DNA of 64,000 nucleotides from Anaeramoeba flamelloides (lineage: Eukaryota > Metamonada > Anaeramoebidae): the NCBI GenBank assembly GCA_027625915.1, contig JANTQA010000063.1:6777501-6841500 (forward strand). Direction: 5' to 3'. The notes under the pieces are model-generated. The model did no database searches, was not told the DNA's origin, and saw only the letters and a program-made list of their open reading frames with translations. Shown piece by piece: positions 33,770 through 45,354 of the stretch (its first letter is position 1; each line of letters starts with the position of its first letter). Position numbers and translations under genes: made by a program.

Positions 33770-35171
33770 TTATTGTTAAAATAAAGTGTTGAAAAGTTTA
33801 ATCCATATATCAAAATTAAAAGTGTGTTTTTTTTGTTATAGAAGACCTGATCTTTAACCAATCAAAGAAACCAATATCAAACTCTAATTAAATATGTTAT
33901 TGGTTTCTTAAAGTTTTATTAAGGGACTAGTCTATATTAATTTTTTTTTGACCAATAACTAAATAAGGAATCCTAATCTTGAAATATGTTTAAAATTGAA
34001 AATAGACTGGTTTTTTCAATGTTAGAACTTTTAGTTCTTGTTTTTTTAAAATTTTATAATTCTGTCAAAAAAAGTGACTTTTAAAAATTTTTTTTGTAAA
34101 AAAGATATTTAACCATTGAGAATTTTTTGATTAATTTTGGATTTAATTATTATCTCAAAAATAATATTTATTCTCATTTTTAAAAACGAAAAAATAATTT
34201 AAAACTGGTGATTATTTTCTCCTTCACTTCTATTCATCCAACGTGAATCTATAAAGAACCCAATTTGTTTTATCAATAATTACTTTTTTAAAAAAATCGT
34301 TCTTAAATTTTTCTTTGATTTTTTTTGACTCTGACAAAAACTGTTGGAATGGTAATTTGGGAACACTTAAAAAAACTTCAAATTCAACAAAAACAAAAGA
34401 GTTTAAACTCAAAAAGTAGATTCATGAAAAAAAAGAATGGTACAAGAAAAGAAAGAAAATATTTTATTAAGAGTAAAGCATATATTGTATATTTTTTTCG
34501 AATCAAACTATGTTGTCATGCAAATCCTAAAAAAACCTTTTCAGGTTTATTTTTCAAACTATTTTTTGTACGTCTTCCACAAACATAACAAGGTTTTGCT
34601 TTCTTGCTCATATTTTTTTTTATTTTTTGTATTTTTGCGAAAAGTTGAAAAAAAGCAACTTTCAAAAAATTGAAAAAAATGCAAATTTTTTTTTATTTCT
34701 ATACAAACAATAACTAAATTTAATGAATGTCATTTAGCAAGATTTCATTACTATACTAAGAAGTTTTCACTTTGATTTGAAATCTAAGTAATTGGTAAAA
34801 AAAATTCTAAATCTCTATTAAATTTACCGAAAAAAATTTAATATAGACTCGTCCCTTAAAAAAAATTCTCAAAATGAAAAGATCAAATTGAAGTATTTAT
34901 CTCAAAAAATAGAGTTCATTTTTCATAAAAAAAAACAAAAAAATTCAATAAAAATCGAGTAAAATTATGAAAAATTTTCAACAAATTACATTTACAAATT
35001 TTAAATTTACTAAAAATATCAAGGGACTTTATGATCAAAATTGATTTGAACTTAGGTATACTAATGGGTAGTAAATCGGATGTTACCTTGGGAACAAGAA
35101 GAAAAAAAAAGCATGGATTATCCTTTGAAAAAAAAACTAAAGTTGTTGGGAAAGGAAGTATTTTGATTATC
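33770..35171 (+). mobile_element. TA-2 family element split by a TTAA element
   Basis: The left part (33770-33918) and right part (34860-35171) together match the continuous TA-2 copies at 11074-11511 and 53174-54166. Exactly between them lies the 933-bp TTAA element at 33923-34855. The TTAA at the junction is present on both sides, so the empty site can be read from the other copies. Confidence 0.65.
33923..34855. mobile_element. TTAA-flanked element nested in a TA-2 copy
   Basis: 933 bp. Inverted ends GGGACTAGTCTATATTAA and (reverse complement) GGGACGAGTCTATATTAA run about 28 bases with one or two mismatches. TTAA is duplicated at 33919-33922 and 34856-34859. TTAA targets are used by piggyBac and Kolobok elements; the GGG terminus matches the other TTAA elements here. 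On the minus strand from 34611 a short frame begins MSKKAKPCYVCGRRTKNSLK, with a CxxC pair like the start of a transposase zinc finger (THAP type is one possibility), and stops after 31 codons. A second open piece lies at 34230-34412 (minus). It is therefore a decayed or deleted derivative. Confidence 0.65.
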
Positions 35172-35485
35172 GGAGAATTCAAATACAAGTATTTGGATTT
35201 TTTGTAAAAGGAGTATTCTAAGGTTGTTAATTGGTATTAAATTAACATTCAATTAATTTGAATTTATCTTGATAATCGTACAAAAAATAATTTATAACCC
35301 AAAACTGTTTTTTCTTCTTGAAATCAAAAAAAATATCTTACAATTCTTCAATCTCCTTTAAATTAATTTTATATCACACAGATACTAGAAAAGAGTCAGA
35401 AACCTTTGTCAGTTTTTCTCAAACTCTCAAGAAAATTAAAAAACAGTAATGTTTAACTATCTATTCAAAAAACTTCAACTCTGCA
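35172..35485. other. Upstream region of the VWA5A-like gene
   Basis: AT-rich. A possible 5' exon ending at 35485 (before a GT at 35486) is discussed under the gene. No promoter motif is recognised. Confidence 0.35.
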
Positions 35486-35740
35486 GTTTCAATTTTATAA
35501 AATTGCTTACAAATATCCCTGAAATTAATTTCTGATTGTGATCTTTAAAAAGGGCCAAATCTTTCTACAAAAACATTTTTATTAACTTTCTCTCATTTTC
35601 ATACAATATCAGTAAATAATTTTTTTTTTGTTTTTTTTCTCCTTTCTTTCTAAATCTTTTTTATTGAATTCTTTTATTTGTCTTACATTTTCCTATTGAA
35701 ACGAATAACTTCAATCTTTTTTAATAATCTCAATTCCTAG

Positions 35741-38700
35741 TGGTTGTACCAGGATTAAAAAACAAAAAAAACGATGAACCGGTTCCTTTAAAAGGGATCT
35801 CAATCAACACCAAGATCCGAAATTTTTGTGCACAAGTCACAATGAATCACAAATATTATAACAATGGAAAAGTGCCAATCGAAACTGTTTTTGTTTTTCC
35901 TTTAGGTAATTAACTCGTTTAATGATTTTTTTCTTCTTTATTGTTCTTTTTTTTTCTACTTTTAATTTGGAATTAATTTTTCTATGTTTTAAATCAATGA
36001 TGTTTCTGTCTGTAAAATTTAGAAATGATACTGCTCCAAAAAAAAAAAAACAGAATGTTTGTGTTTTAAAAATTGAATAAAATTTTCATTTGACGTTCCA
36101 AAAAAGGATTTTAAAGTTCAAAGCAAAATTACAATTATTAAATTCCATTAAAGAAACAATACCATTTGTTGCAAAACAAGTGAAACAAAATTTTCATTTA
36201 GCTCAATACAAAAAGATTTTAAAATTATGTAACATTTTCAAATTTTTCATTCTGTCAACAAAATTAGATTATTAATTTCCTTTTAGAATTAGGAACTTGT
36301 AGACTTTTTGTAATTTTTAGATATGTTTTTTTGGGGACTTGAATGAAAATTTTGATCTTTTTATTTTGCAATTGACAGTATTTCTCTTGTTGGGTCACGG
36401 AAATCCAAAATAAATTGTTTTTCTGAAGAATTTTAAAAACAAATTGAAAAAAATAATTTTGTTCAATAATATTAAATAGAAATGGGGTGGATATTCAATG
36501 CAATTCTATGTTTATGTTGATTCCTTCAAATTAATTTGAAGATTAAATCAAAATAAAACCTTCTCTTCAATTTACTACTGGTATTTGAATTCTAAACGGG
36601 AAATAATTTTCACTTCCTTTTTTATATTTTTCTTTGAGAGAATATTGAGGCCTTGGTGTGCTAGGTTGTAAGTTTGTGGTTTCGATCTCTAGTTTATCAA
36701 AAAGGAAATTGAAAAAGAAGTAAAATTTTTTCCCATTTATTATTCAAATACCAGCCTTGTCCTTTTTTATTTTCATTTACATAAGATCTTTATTCAAAGA
36801 AACCAATGGTACCTTGTTTAGCTCATATTAATTCCAAAGCCTCTGATATTTGTAAAATCAAAGGAACAAAATTTAAGGGAGTAGTCATTTTTGAAAATAA
36901 AATGAAACCTTGTCAAGATCTTCAAAAAATTTTTTTTTTTGTAATTTGTGTTTCAACTTATGAAATGGATGAGTTAACCTCATTTAAACAATTTATTAAT
37001 TTGAGTATCTTTTTTAAAATTCAAAATTCGCATGTTTCAAATATAAAACCAAAAAAAGTAACCTATTATTTTGTTTAAGAATTAAGTTAGTTCTTGAAAA
37101 TGGGGAAACATATTTTTCGTTTTATTTTGTTGGAAAGTATTGATTTTGAAAGCAAATTTTTTCTTTGGTTTCTTTTTCTTTGATTAATATTTCAATTCAA
37201 ATCTTAGCCAATAAAACTAATTGTGGTATAGGTGATTCAATAAAAGAATATTTCGTAGAAGCCTAACTAAACTTTATCAATTAAATTGAGATCTATTAAG
37301 CAAAAAAATTTTTTTCTTTAATGTTTTAAAAAAAGTTGTTTTCTGATTTTCAAAAAATGAAAAAAAATTGCAAAAGAATTTTAAATTTTGAAAACTTTTT
37401 TAACAAATTGTTTGGTCTTATTCACAAGAATACTTATAACAATTCAAATCATTTTTGGAAGAAAAAAATTGATTTTGAATTTTGGGGATAAAATTAACTA
37501 ATTCCTAAATATCTTCAGAAAATTTTATTTTGAAAAATGGAATTTTATGTTCTAACAAAAGCAAAATTTCTGGGTAAAATTTTTAAATGACCTAAAAACT
37601 TTTGTATTATAACTATTCTTCTTAAAAAAATATATTTATTTAACAATTAGTTGAATAAATCAATTTTTTGGTTAGCCAAAAGTTGTATCTCAAAATTGAA
37701 AATAAATCTTTATATTAATATTACTGGTAACAAAGATTGGTTATAGTACAATAATGATTAAAATGACAATAAAAGGGGTAAAAAATTGTTATAATGTTAG
37801 AAATAAAATGAATTTAATGGTTTTCTTTTTCGGAAAAAATGGAAAAAAAAAATTGATCTCACTAAACTACTTTTCTTTTATGGCTTTCTTAGTTGATCAG
37901 ATTTTTTTGACACTTGATATATACAGAATTTTTAAGTAGATGATATCCATCAACAACATATTTTAAAATTTTACCTTGTTGCCGTAGAAGACTTACCCCT
38001 TAAATAAATTCTCTCAAAAGTTCAAATAAAGAAGATTCTAATCTTAATTTGAAAAATGTTTCTTTTCAGTTTCTTTTATGAAGATCTTGAATTTTATTCT
38101 GCAAATTAATTTGGAGGAAACAATATTTAGGAAATTTACTTTCGAATTATGGTTTGTTATGTAAGAAATCTGAAAAAGTTGAGTAAAAAGGCTGTAGGTC
38201 TATTGAAGTTTGTTTACTGTTTCGGAAATACTTTTTGAAAACTTTTTTTTCACATATTTTTAAAATACTGTTATTTTCGAATTAATAAAGGAAAATTTTT
38301 ATTTCAATTTCCAAACTAAATATTAATTATTACTGCTACAATCAAATTACCAGAGTAAAAATTTTGTCTTAGAGTTAACTCAGGTAGTTTAATTTATTGT
38401 CGAAAAATATCATTTCTAAAAGAGGTCGTAAAGATCTTTGGGTTTTACTTCAACTTATATACTAGAAAAATATTTTGGAATGTGAACTAAAAATTTTCAT
38501 TTTTTAATTGAATAATAATAGTAAACAAAATTTATGGTGATCAAAAAAACCACCCACAAAGTCAATAATCTGTGTTAAACACGAAAACTGTCGTTTTTTT
38601 TCTACTTGTTCCAATAAAAAATCTAATACACTTCCCATAACATACCTAAGATCAAATCGATTTTGATGTAAAACTCCCAGACATTTGAAGTACATTTAAA

Positions 38701-41700
38701 TTAGGAAGGAAAATTTTTCAAATTTGTTATTTTTTTTGAATTTTTTGTTGTATTGAATTTGTTCAAAAGTTTTCAAATTTGATCCTTCATTTTTTCAATT
38801 TCTTTTTAAATAATAGAACTTTATGAAACCAACACCAATTTTTATTATAGGTTATTGACTGTTTCTTTGATCATTGTGATTTCTGTAATTCATGAAAATT
38901 ATACTTAAAAAAAACATACTTTTGACAATTAAAAAATAATTTCTTCAAATATAATTAATATCTATTATTTAAAGAAAGACTGTATAAATTTTTTAAAGAT
39001 TTTTTTAAATTAAAATATCCAATACTTGTTTTTAGAGAAATTTCTTTTTTAAATTATTGATACTATAATCAAATAATTAAAATGAAAAGTAGTGTTCCTT
39101 ACAAAAATTCTAATTGAATTTTTTTTTTTAGATTTTGATTTTATTTTTTAAAATTTTTAAAATCACAGGTTTTTATATACTTATAATAATTTAAAAAGTA
39201 AATTACAAATCAGATTTAATAATTTTCTGGTGTTGAATTCAAAAGTCTATATATCTTTTTTTCAATTCATTATTTGATTTAGTCATAATTTTTGAAAGAT
39301 AATTTAATTTTAAAATTAACCAATTAACAATTGAAAAAAAAAGAAAAAATTCTTTTTACTGTTATTAAATTTCAAAATTACATTTACACCAGAAATCATC
39401 CAATTACTTGATTATTTGTATAATGGATTAGATGATACTAATTTCCAATTTGTTTATTATCATAAAGAATATAGTCTTTTTTTGTTACCTTGAGAGAAAA
39501 TTGAAATACAAAAATATTACAAAAAATTATTTTCAAAGGAAAAGTGAGTAATTATTTCAAAATTCAAATACAGGGAAAAAAATCCCACCATCCACAAAAA
39601 TTATTGTTTTAACTTTTTCTTTTATTTATTAAAAAATTTTTAAAAATATATTCTTCAAAATCTAAAACCCCACTCGAATAAATAAAAAATAACAAAAAAA
39701 AACCTATAAAAAACAAAAACCAAAAAAACAAAAACCAACAACCAAATTCCTGGCAATAGATTCCAAAAGTGCTGTTAATCATTTTGAAGTGTACCTTGAA
39801 GGAAAAAAGATCAAAGGGATTGTGAAAGAAAAAGAGCAAGCAAGAAAGGAATATAAGCAGGCACTTAAACAGGGCAAGATGGCTGTCAAGATGGAGCAAG
39901 AATTAGGAGATGTATTTAAGATGAACGTGGGTAATTTGAAACCGGGCAAGTTTTGTATTATCACTTTAAAGTATGTCACCGAATTGACAAGCACTGAAGA
40001 TTCGAAGTTAACGTTTTATTTACCACAGTCACTAATGCCAAGATATGTACCAATTGAAGATCTTGAGGAATTTAAGAAAACGGAATTTTCCAAAATGCAA
40101 AGCCAAGTGGTTCCAACGGGAACGACGTTTACGTTTCAGTTTGAAATGAACTCTGATATTGAGTCGATCACCTCACCATCGCATAGCGAATTTCAACCTA
40201 CAACTGAAAAGAACAGGGCAAGTGGTACGTATCGTGCCGTCAAGCAGGAAGACTTTGGCAGGGACTTCAAAATCGAAATCTCGTTGAAGAAGCCACATGA
40301 GCCAAGTGTGCTTTTAGAAAAGTATACGTACCCTGCCATTGAGACCGGCGACCCTGAAACAGTAATCAGCGCAATGCTGTCGTTTTACCCCGATTTAGAA
40401 GATCAAGATGTCAAAACGGAGATGATCTTTTTAATCGATCGAAGTGGCTCGATGGACGGCAATCGGATTAAGAACTGTGCGAAAGTGCTAACAACGTTTT
40501 TGCAGTCATTGCCTGAAACATGTTATTTCAATATCGTCGGTTTCGGGACCCAGTACAACTTTTTATTTGAGAACGGCTCTGTGGCATACACTGAAAAGAA
40601 TTTGAAAATCGCGAAATTTCATGCGATGGGTCTTCGTGCCAATCTAGGCGGCACAGAAATTGCCAAGCCGTTACGAGCCATCTTCCAACAGCCCACCAAA
40701 AGAGGGTATTCACGACAAATCTTTTTATTGACCGACGGGGCCGTGTACAATACCCCCCAGGTCATTGACATCGTGAAAAGAGAGGCCCAAACAACAAGAG
40801 TGTTTACATTCGGGATCGGCAGGGGTGCCTCGACAGAATTGGTGGAGGGAATCGCCAAGGCCGGTAACGGCGCGTGTGAAATGATCGCCGATAATGATCC
40901 AATCCACAAAATTGTGATCAGACAATTAATCAAGTCCTTGAAGCCCTCAATTACCAATTTGGAGGTACAATGTAAAGATGGATTATCTCAGCCTCACCTT
41001 CTCGCGCCCTTTAGAATACCCCCAGTGTTTGCGGGCAAGAGAGTATTAGTGTTCCTATTTTTTAAATACAAGCAATCACAGAACGAAAAAGAGAACTTAC
41101 AATCCGGATCAGTTTTATTAAAAGGCGCAGGCCCCAACGGCGAGCTTGAATTCTCTTTGCCAATTGATTTCAATAAGAAAATTCAAGAAGGAACAATGAT
41201 CGCTTCCTTGGCTTCAAAATGCATGATTTCTGAAATTGAAAATTCAACTTCCCAATACCATGAAAAGGATGGAAGGGTCAAATCAAATTATAACCAAGAT
41301 TTTTTAAAGAAAGAAATTGTAGAGCTTAGTACTAGATTTCAAGTAATCTCGAAATTAACAGCTTTTATTGCTGTTGTTGAAGAGGAAAAAGATAATGAAA
41401 ATGAAAATGAAAATGAAAAAGAAATGGAAATGGAAATGGAAAATGAAGATAATGATTCAAGGAGGAGGCAATCTGAAACTGATTCTTCCTCTGAAGAGGA
41501 AATGGAAGAGGAAGAGGAAGAGTCAGATGAAGAGGAAGAGTCAGATGAAGATTCAAGTTCCTCGTCGTCATCATCAGACTCAAATATTCCAAATAGAGGA
41601 TTTATGAGAGCGAGAAGGCGTAGAAAAGGTCAAAAAATATTAACCGATCCATATATAGAACTAATTAACCTTCAATTTGCTTCTGGTAAATGGCAATTAT

Positions 41701-41942
41701 CTGAAGATTTAACAAAATTATTAAATATAACGGAGAAACAAATAAGGGAAAGTGTTCCAGAAAAATTAGATCTTGATATTTGGACAACAATTATTGTTAT
41801 CCAATTAATGCAAACAAAATATAAAGATAAAAAAGATGAATGGGTTCTTTTAATAATGAAATCCAAAAAATGGGTTAAAAAAAATATCAATTCTGAGATT
41901 GATCTCAACAAATTATTACAATTAGCTACTAAACTGTTTTAA
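35741..41942 (+). CDS. VIT + vWA domain protein, VWA5A-like (2 coding exons)
   Basis: Coding exons 35741-35905 and 39760-41942, joined in phase (FVFPL|D|SKSAVNHFEV), give 782 residues, close to animal VWA5A (about 786). Residues 1-140 are a VIT domain (EPVPLKGISI, KIKGIVKEKEQARKEYKQAL, VGNLKPGKF). About 270-450 is a vWA domain with an intact metal site: DRSGS, the GGTE threonine and the LLTDGA aspartate. An acidic Glu/Ser low-complexity linker (about 585-660) follows, then the C-terminal region seen in VWA5A/PARP4 (FASGKWQLSEDL, EWVLLIMKSKKW). No PARP domain or signal peptide is present, so it is cytosolic. Exon 35741 begins TG after an AG, so the start is probably a split A|TG giving MVVPGLK, matching the MV...GL start of VWA5A. 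One candidate 5' exon ends in A at 35485. The intron 35906-39759 is 3854 nt. Exon 2 is unusually GC-rich for this window. Confidence 0.85.
36578..36754. mobile_element. TA-3 family MITE in the giant intron
   Basis: 177 bp; left end CTGGTATTTGAATTCTAAAC, right end (reverse complement) CTGGTATTTGAATAATAAAT. TA lies at the left side; the right flank is CC. The centre (36640-36705) is more GC-rich and includes TGTGGTTTCGATCTCTAG, which recalls a tRNA B box but has no convincing A box. Confidence 0.65.
36878..37996. mobile_element. Possible TTAA element in the giant intron
   Basis: TTAA followed by GGGAGTAGTC at the left, and GACTTACCCC followed by TTAA at the right (reverse complement GGGGTAAGTC). 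Only about 10 imperfect terminal bases match, so this is tentative. No transposase frame is visible. Confidence 0.25.
38500..38900 (-). mobile_element. TA-2 family element, degraded minus-strand copy
   Basis: It shares ACATACCTAAGATCAAATCG, TTGATCCTTCATTTTTTCAA and TCTTTTTAAATAATAGAACT with the other TA-2 copies. The ends are eroded. Confidence 0.5.
39095..39310. mobile_element. TA-5 family MITE, diverged copy
   Basis: It matches 30300-30508 through the interior (GGTTTTTATA-ACTTATAATAAT-TTAAAAAG, AAATTACAAATCAGATTTA) and keeps a weak right end (AATTTTTGAAAGATAATT). Confidence 0.45.
39345..39543 (+). pseudogene. Coding-like scrap in the giant intron
   Basis: An open frame with normal composition (FTPEIIQLLDYLYNGLDD, then FQFVYYHKEYSLFLL) meets a TGA at 39491-39493. 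It continues in the same frame as EKIEIQKYYKKLFSKEK and stops at a good donor, GTGAGT (39543 onward). It looks like a relic exon of another gene carried into the intron. Family unknown. Confidence 0.3.
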
Positions 41943-42164
41943 TGTACTAATGCTTTTTTTCTTTGAGCTAATTATTTGTTTTTTTGTTTTTATTTTTTTG
42001 AGTGAAACCTTATTTTTTTAAAGTTGATATAAATCGCCCTTTTAATATCAATTTATACGTTGTTCTCTTAAATCATAACAAATTTGAACTTTTTTACTGA
42101 TCGTATTAAAATAATTAATAGTATTACTTGATTTGGAAAATAAATAAATATTAAAAAAATTTTC
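41943..42164. other. 3' flank of the VWA5A-like gene
   Basis: AT-rich, no coding signal. The open frame at 42068-42256 (minus) lies on the LINE tail and is not a gene. Confidence 0.4.
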
Positions 42165-43000
42165 AATATTTTTTTTTTTTTTTTTTTTATTAATGAAGAA
42201 GTGTAAGTTACACCATAGTTGCTCAGAGACTCAAATTTCCTTTCAAATATTTTCATGACAAATGATCTATTTCATGATAATTAATTAATGAAAATAATTT
42301 CAAAATCTCTTGGTCTAAAATTATTTCTTTAAGATTTAATTCTTTTAGTTTATTTAGGGAAAATTAATCTTTTATTTTACACAAAAAGGAAATACCCATA
42401 AAAAGTGATCAATATTTTCTCTTATTTCCTTTTCTGTTGATATTTTAAAAATAAAGGAGAAAAATAAATTTACATTTTTTTTTTATTACATAATAATATC
42501 TATTTAAGCAGTTAGCAAATGTTCTGAATTTTAGAATGGTTGAACTTGATGGAAAACTTAAATATTTTTATTTAATAAATATTTTTTTTTATTCTTTAAA
42601 ATCTTGGAAAATATATCAAAATTTTCACTGAATAAAATATAATAACTCAGTATAATTATAAATTTCTTTTTTAAGATTTTAAATTTTCTGAATTCCAATT
42701 AATTTTCTTATGGATTAGTTGTTTTAAATTTATTAATTTTTTAAATATAATTAATATAAATTTTCAAATTTAATTCAGTTTTCTAAGAATAGCTGGCAAA
42801 TTTCAATCTAAATTACATATTTTGATAATCCATTTATTAATCCATTAATTTAATTAATTTGCGGTTGTTATTATTTTAATATATACTTCTAATCCCTATT
42901 TTAATTCTTTTAATAACAAATAATCTTCAATTGATCTAATTTTTTAACTATTAGTTAGCTAATTATTATTTAATTATTATTTATATTTATTATAGATTTC
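42165..43000 (-). mobile_element. LINE 3'-end remnant A
   Basis: A T run at 42169-42188 is the poly(A) tail of a minus-strand element. Just inside is AAGAAGTGTAAGTTACACC, with a small GTGTAA/TTACAC hairpin. On the minus strand, the DHFLW and LNRY-type pieces of the LINE C-terminal zinc-binding region are recognisable (42400-42560) and line up with the better-preserved remnant at 51600-52700. It is heavily decayed, and a 5'-truncated insertion is likely. Confidence 0.5.
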
Positions 43001-43079
43001 TTTTACCCTTTTGAGATCATATATCGAATATAATTTTTTTTTCAAATAAATACCTTAATACTTGATACTTATATATTTT

Positions 43080-43210
43080 TAAAATTTCAATTTTATTTAT
43101 TTTTTATAATTGTTGAAGAAGTGTAAATTACACTCTAGATGTACTTTTACTTAAATTTGTGTAAAGGTAATTTAATCTTAAAATTAATAGGTCTCACTAC
43201 CGTTCAAGTT
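43080..43210 (-). mobile_element. Second LINE tail with the same hairpin
   Basis: GAAGAAGTGTAAATTACAC at 43114 onward repeats the tail motif at 42194 (one base different). It suggests another very short 5'-truncated copy or a tandem insertion. Confidence 0.3.
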
Positions 43211-43344
43211 TAAGAGACATACTTAATTTTTTTCGGTAAAATAACAAAAATTCAATAGAACATTTATAAAAAGAAAAATAATAGAAAAAAATTTAAAAAT
43301 GTTTTATAAGAAGCAATTTGTAAAAAATATAAAACAAAAATCAT

Positions 43345-43640
43345 TTCTATCCCTAATTTAGAATACCCCAAATCATAACCAGGATACTTTCTGTTAAAAT
43401 AATATAATATGATAATTGATCATGAATGTTTATTTGGGAATGGTAATTGACTTATTGTAATTTCTTTTTTTCTTTTTATTCTAATTTTTTTTATACCTTT
43501 ATATATTTTTTGCTTTGATTTTTCTTTTTTAGTTTCGAGTTACTAATACTTTTCTGTTGAAGTGTCTCAGTATTAGCAAGTATCCACTTGATCTTTTTCA
43601 TTTGTAACTCTTCTTCCCAATATAAAACAGATTTACCCAG
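43345..43640 (+). repeat. Dispersed repeat, copy 2 (partner at 3900-4200)
   Basis: Same order of conserved blocks as copy 1: CCAGGATACTTTC, GATCATGAATGTTTATTTGGG, a T-rich segment, TCTCAGTATTAGCAAG, CTTGATCTTTTTCATTTGTAA. In the last block the frame ...LDLF..(stop) is kept in both copies, with a gap of whole codons between them. Confidence 0.4.
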
Positions 43641-43985
43641 AGGAAAAACGTCAAAATTTCAAAAAAGTGAATTATTCATTTTTGTAAATTAAAAAAAACC
43701 TAGGCACTTGATTGCACTTTACTGCACTAATTTAACCTCTAAATTTATTTTTACAATTTTTAACCTATTTATACCAGTCTACAAGATTAATACGCATATG
43801 ATAGATTTTCGGTACAAAAAAAAATGAAAATAGAAAATATTTTTTCAGCAAAGACAAGAAAAAGACAAAGAAAAGTAAAAAATGATATAGATAAAATTAA
43901 AAACAAAAAACTTAAATAACTGTTTAAAAAAAAATTTTTTTATTCACATCAAGTGATAAAAGAGTTGGTAGGTTGCTTTCTTTAA

Positions 43986-45354
43986 GGGAGTAGCCACGGT
44001 AAATGAAAATTTTTCACTTTTTTGCAATTCCGAAAAGGATCAGAAAATAACATTTTTTACTTTGGTTGTACCTCATTGATTTTTATTATTTAAAGTACTT
44101 CATTCATTAGATTTTTTTAATTTTTTTTTTCAAAACTCAAAGAAATTACAACAATAGAATTTGAGTTGAATTCCTTAAAATAGTGTTTTGAATGTTGAAT
44201 GACTTATCTTTTATCCTTCTCTCAACATTCTATTGTGGTATTTAATTTTTTCCATTTTTTACTTTTTCATCATTTTTGAGATTTTTTTAATCCTGACAAC
44301 ATAAAGCAATTAGAAATATTTTAATATTAGTGGCATTTGGGATTAATGGATTTTGTTTAAAATGAATACACAACATTACAATTGAGAGAATCATAAAAGG
44401 AAACATAAATGGGACTTAAATAGCTAGAAGATTCCAAAAAAAGAATAATTAAGTCAAATTATTACTTGTTAGGGTTTTAAATCATTGTATTTAGTGGAAT
44501 TCGAGAAGTGAATATGATTATATGTTATCAAAGTTTAATCCACAAAATAGTTAGAAGTTTTATTCAAAGAATCTGAAATTATCTTCCGCCAAAAAAAAAA
44601 CTAAACCTCCATTCCGAAAATTTGGACACATCTAAAATCAAATATTGGAAAAGAAAACAACTCAATTTATTGTATTTTTCCAAACGCAATATAAAACCAC
44701 ATTTAAGTAATCTAGTATTAATGGTTTTTTAAGTAATCAATTTCATCCAAATATAAGAAAACAATATAAAACAAAAAATCAAAATGGGTGTGTCCAAAAT
44801 TATGAATAGAGCTGAACAAAGAGTTTGAACAAAAAATATATTGGTAGATTTGTTAAAATTACACAAACAATGGTTGATCGATCAAATGATAAGATACCAT
44901 GGGCCGATTGTATGTGGATTTTTCAATTTAATAAAATCAACTGTAACCATCTATCAACCATCTATTAAAAAATTTTCAGATCTAACGAAACAGATTAAGT
45001 AACTGAAAAAAAGAAAATTAAAACAAAAACAAAAAAGATAAAAAATGAAATAGTTTGTTGAATTAAAATTAATTCCCAATTGGATGTAAATCATTTTATT
45101 GTTATTCTTTCAATGTTTAAACTGTCCCCAAATTAATGGAATAAAGTTTATTTTAATAAAAAAAAAAAAAAAATAAAAACAATTTTATCCAAATAATCTC
45201 TTTTTTTTTATTGTTTAAAATTACTAAAAAAAAAATATCAAATAATTTTTTTAAAAAATTTTTTAGAGAATCTACGATCAAACGCCACTAAAATAAAATG
45301 TTCTTATCTCATCTCTCTCAAATTTTTATCATGTCTTATGGTGTAGCTACTCCC
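43986..45354. mobile_element. TTAA-type element, about 1.37 kb
   Basis: TTAA (43982-43985) is followed by GGGAGTAGCCAC; the right end is GTAGCTACTCCC (reverse complement GGGAGTAGCTAC) followed by AAAA, so the right TTAA has decayed. The ends are close to those of the transposase-bearing element at 45664-47970 (GGGAGTGGACCC). The interior has no long frame. A small inverted pair (TTTGGACACATC at 44621; GGTGTGTCCAAAA at 44787) may be a further nested Tc1-like MITE of about 180 bp. Confidence 0.45.

Larger units (their letters stand above)
35906..39759 (+). other. Giant intron of the VWA5A-like gene
   Basis: It begins GTAATT and ends CAATAG, and splices phase 1 to phase 1 within the VIT domain. 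It is 15-45 times longer than the other introns in the window. It contains TA-3 (36578-36754), TA-2 (38500-38900) and TA-5 (39095-39310) copies, a possible TTAA element (about 36878-37996) and a coding-like scrap (39345-39543). The open frames at 36090-36275, 36806-37078 and 37754-37939 are not supported as genes. Confidence 0.8.

Noticed and set aside
36640-36705. Possible tRNA-derived (SINE) module
   Set aside because: Only a loose B-box resemblance; no convincing A box or cloverleaf. The element has MITE-type inverted ends.
36806-37078. 90-codon ORF with mixed composition inside the giant intron
   Set aside because: No family is recognised, and it overlaps a possible TTAA element end. Without splice partners or homologues it cannot be supported.
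40528-41911. Antisense and other-frame ORFs in the VIT-vWA exon
   Set aside because: They overlap a clear conserved gene and derive from its less AT-rich codons and acidic low-complexity tract.
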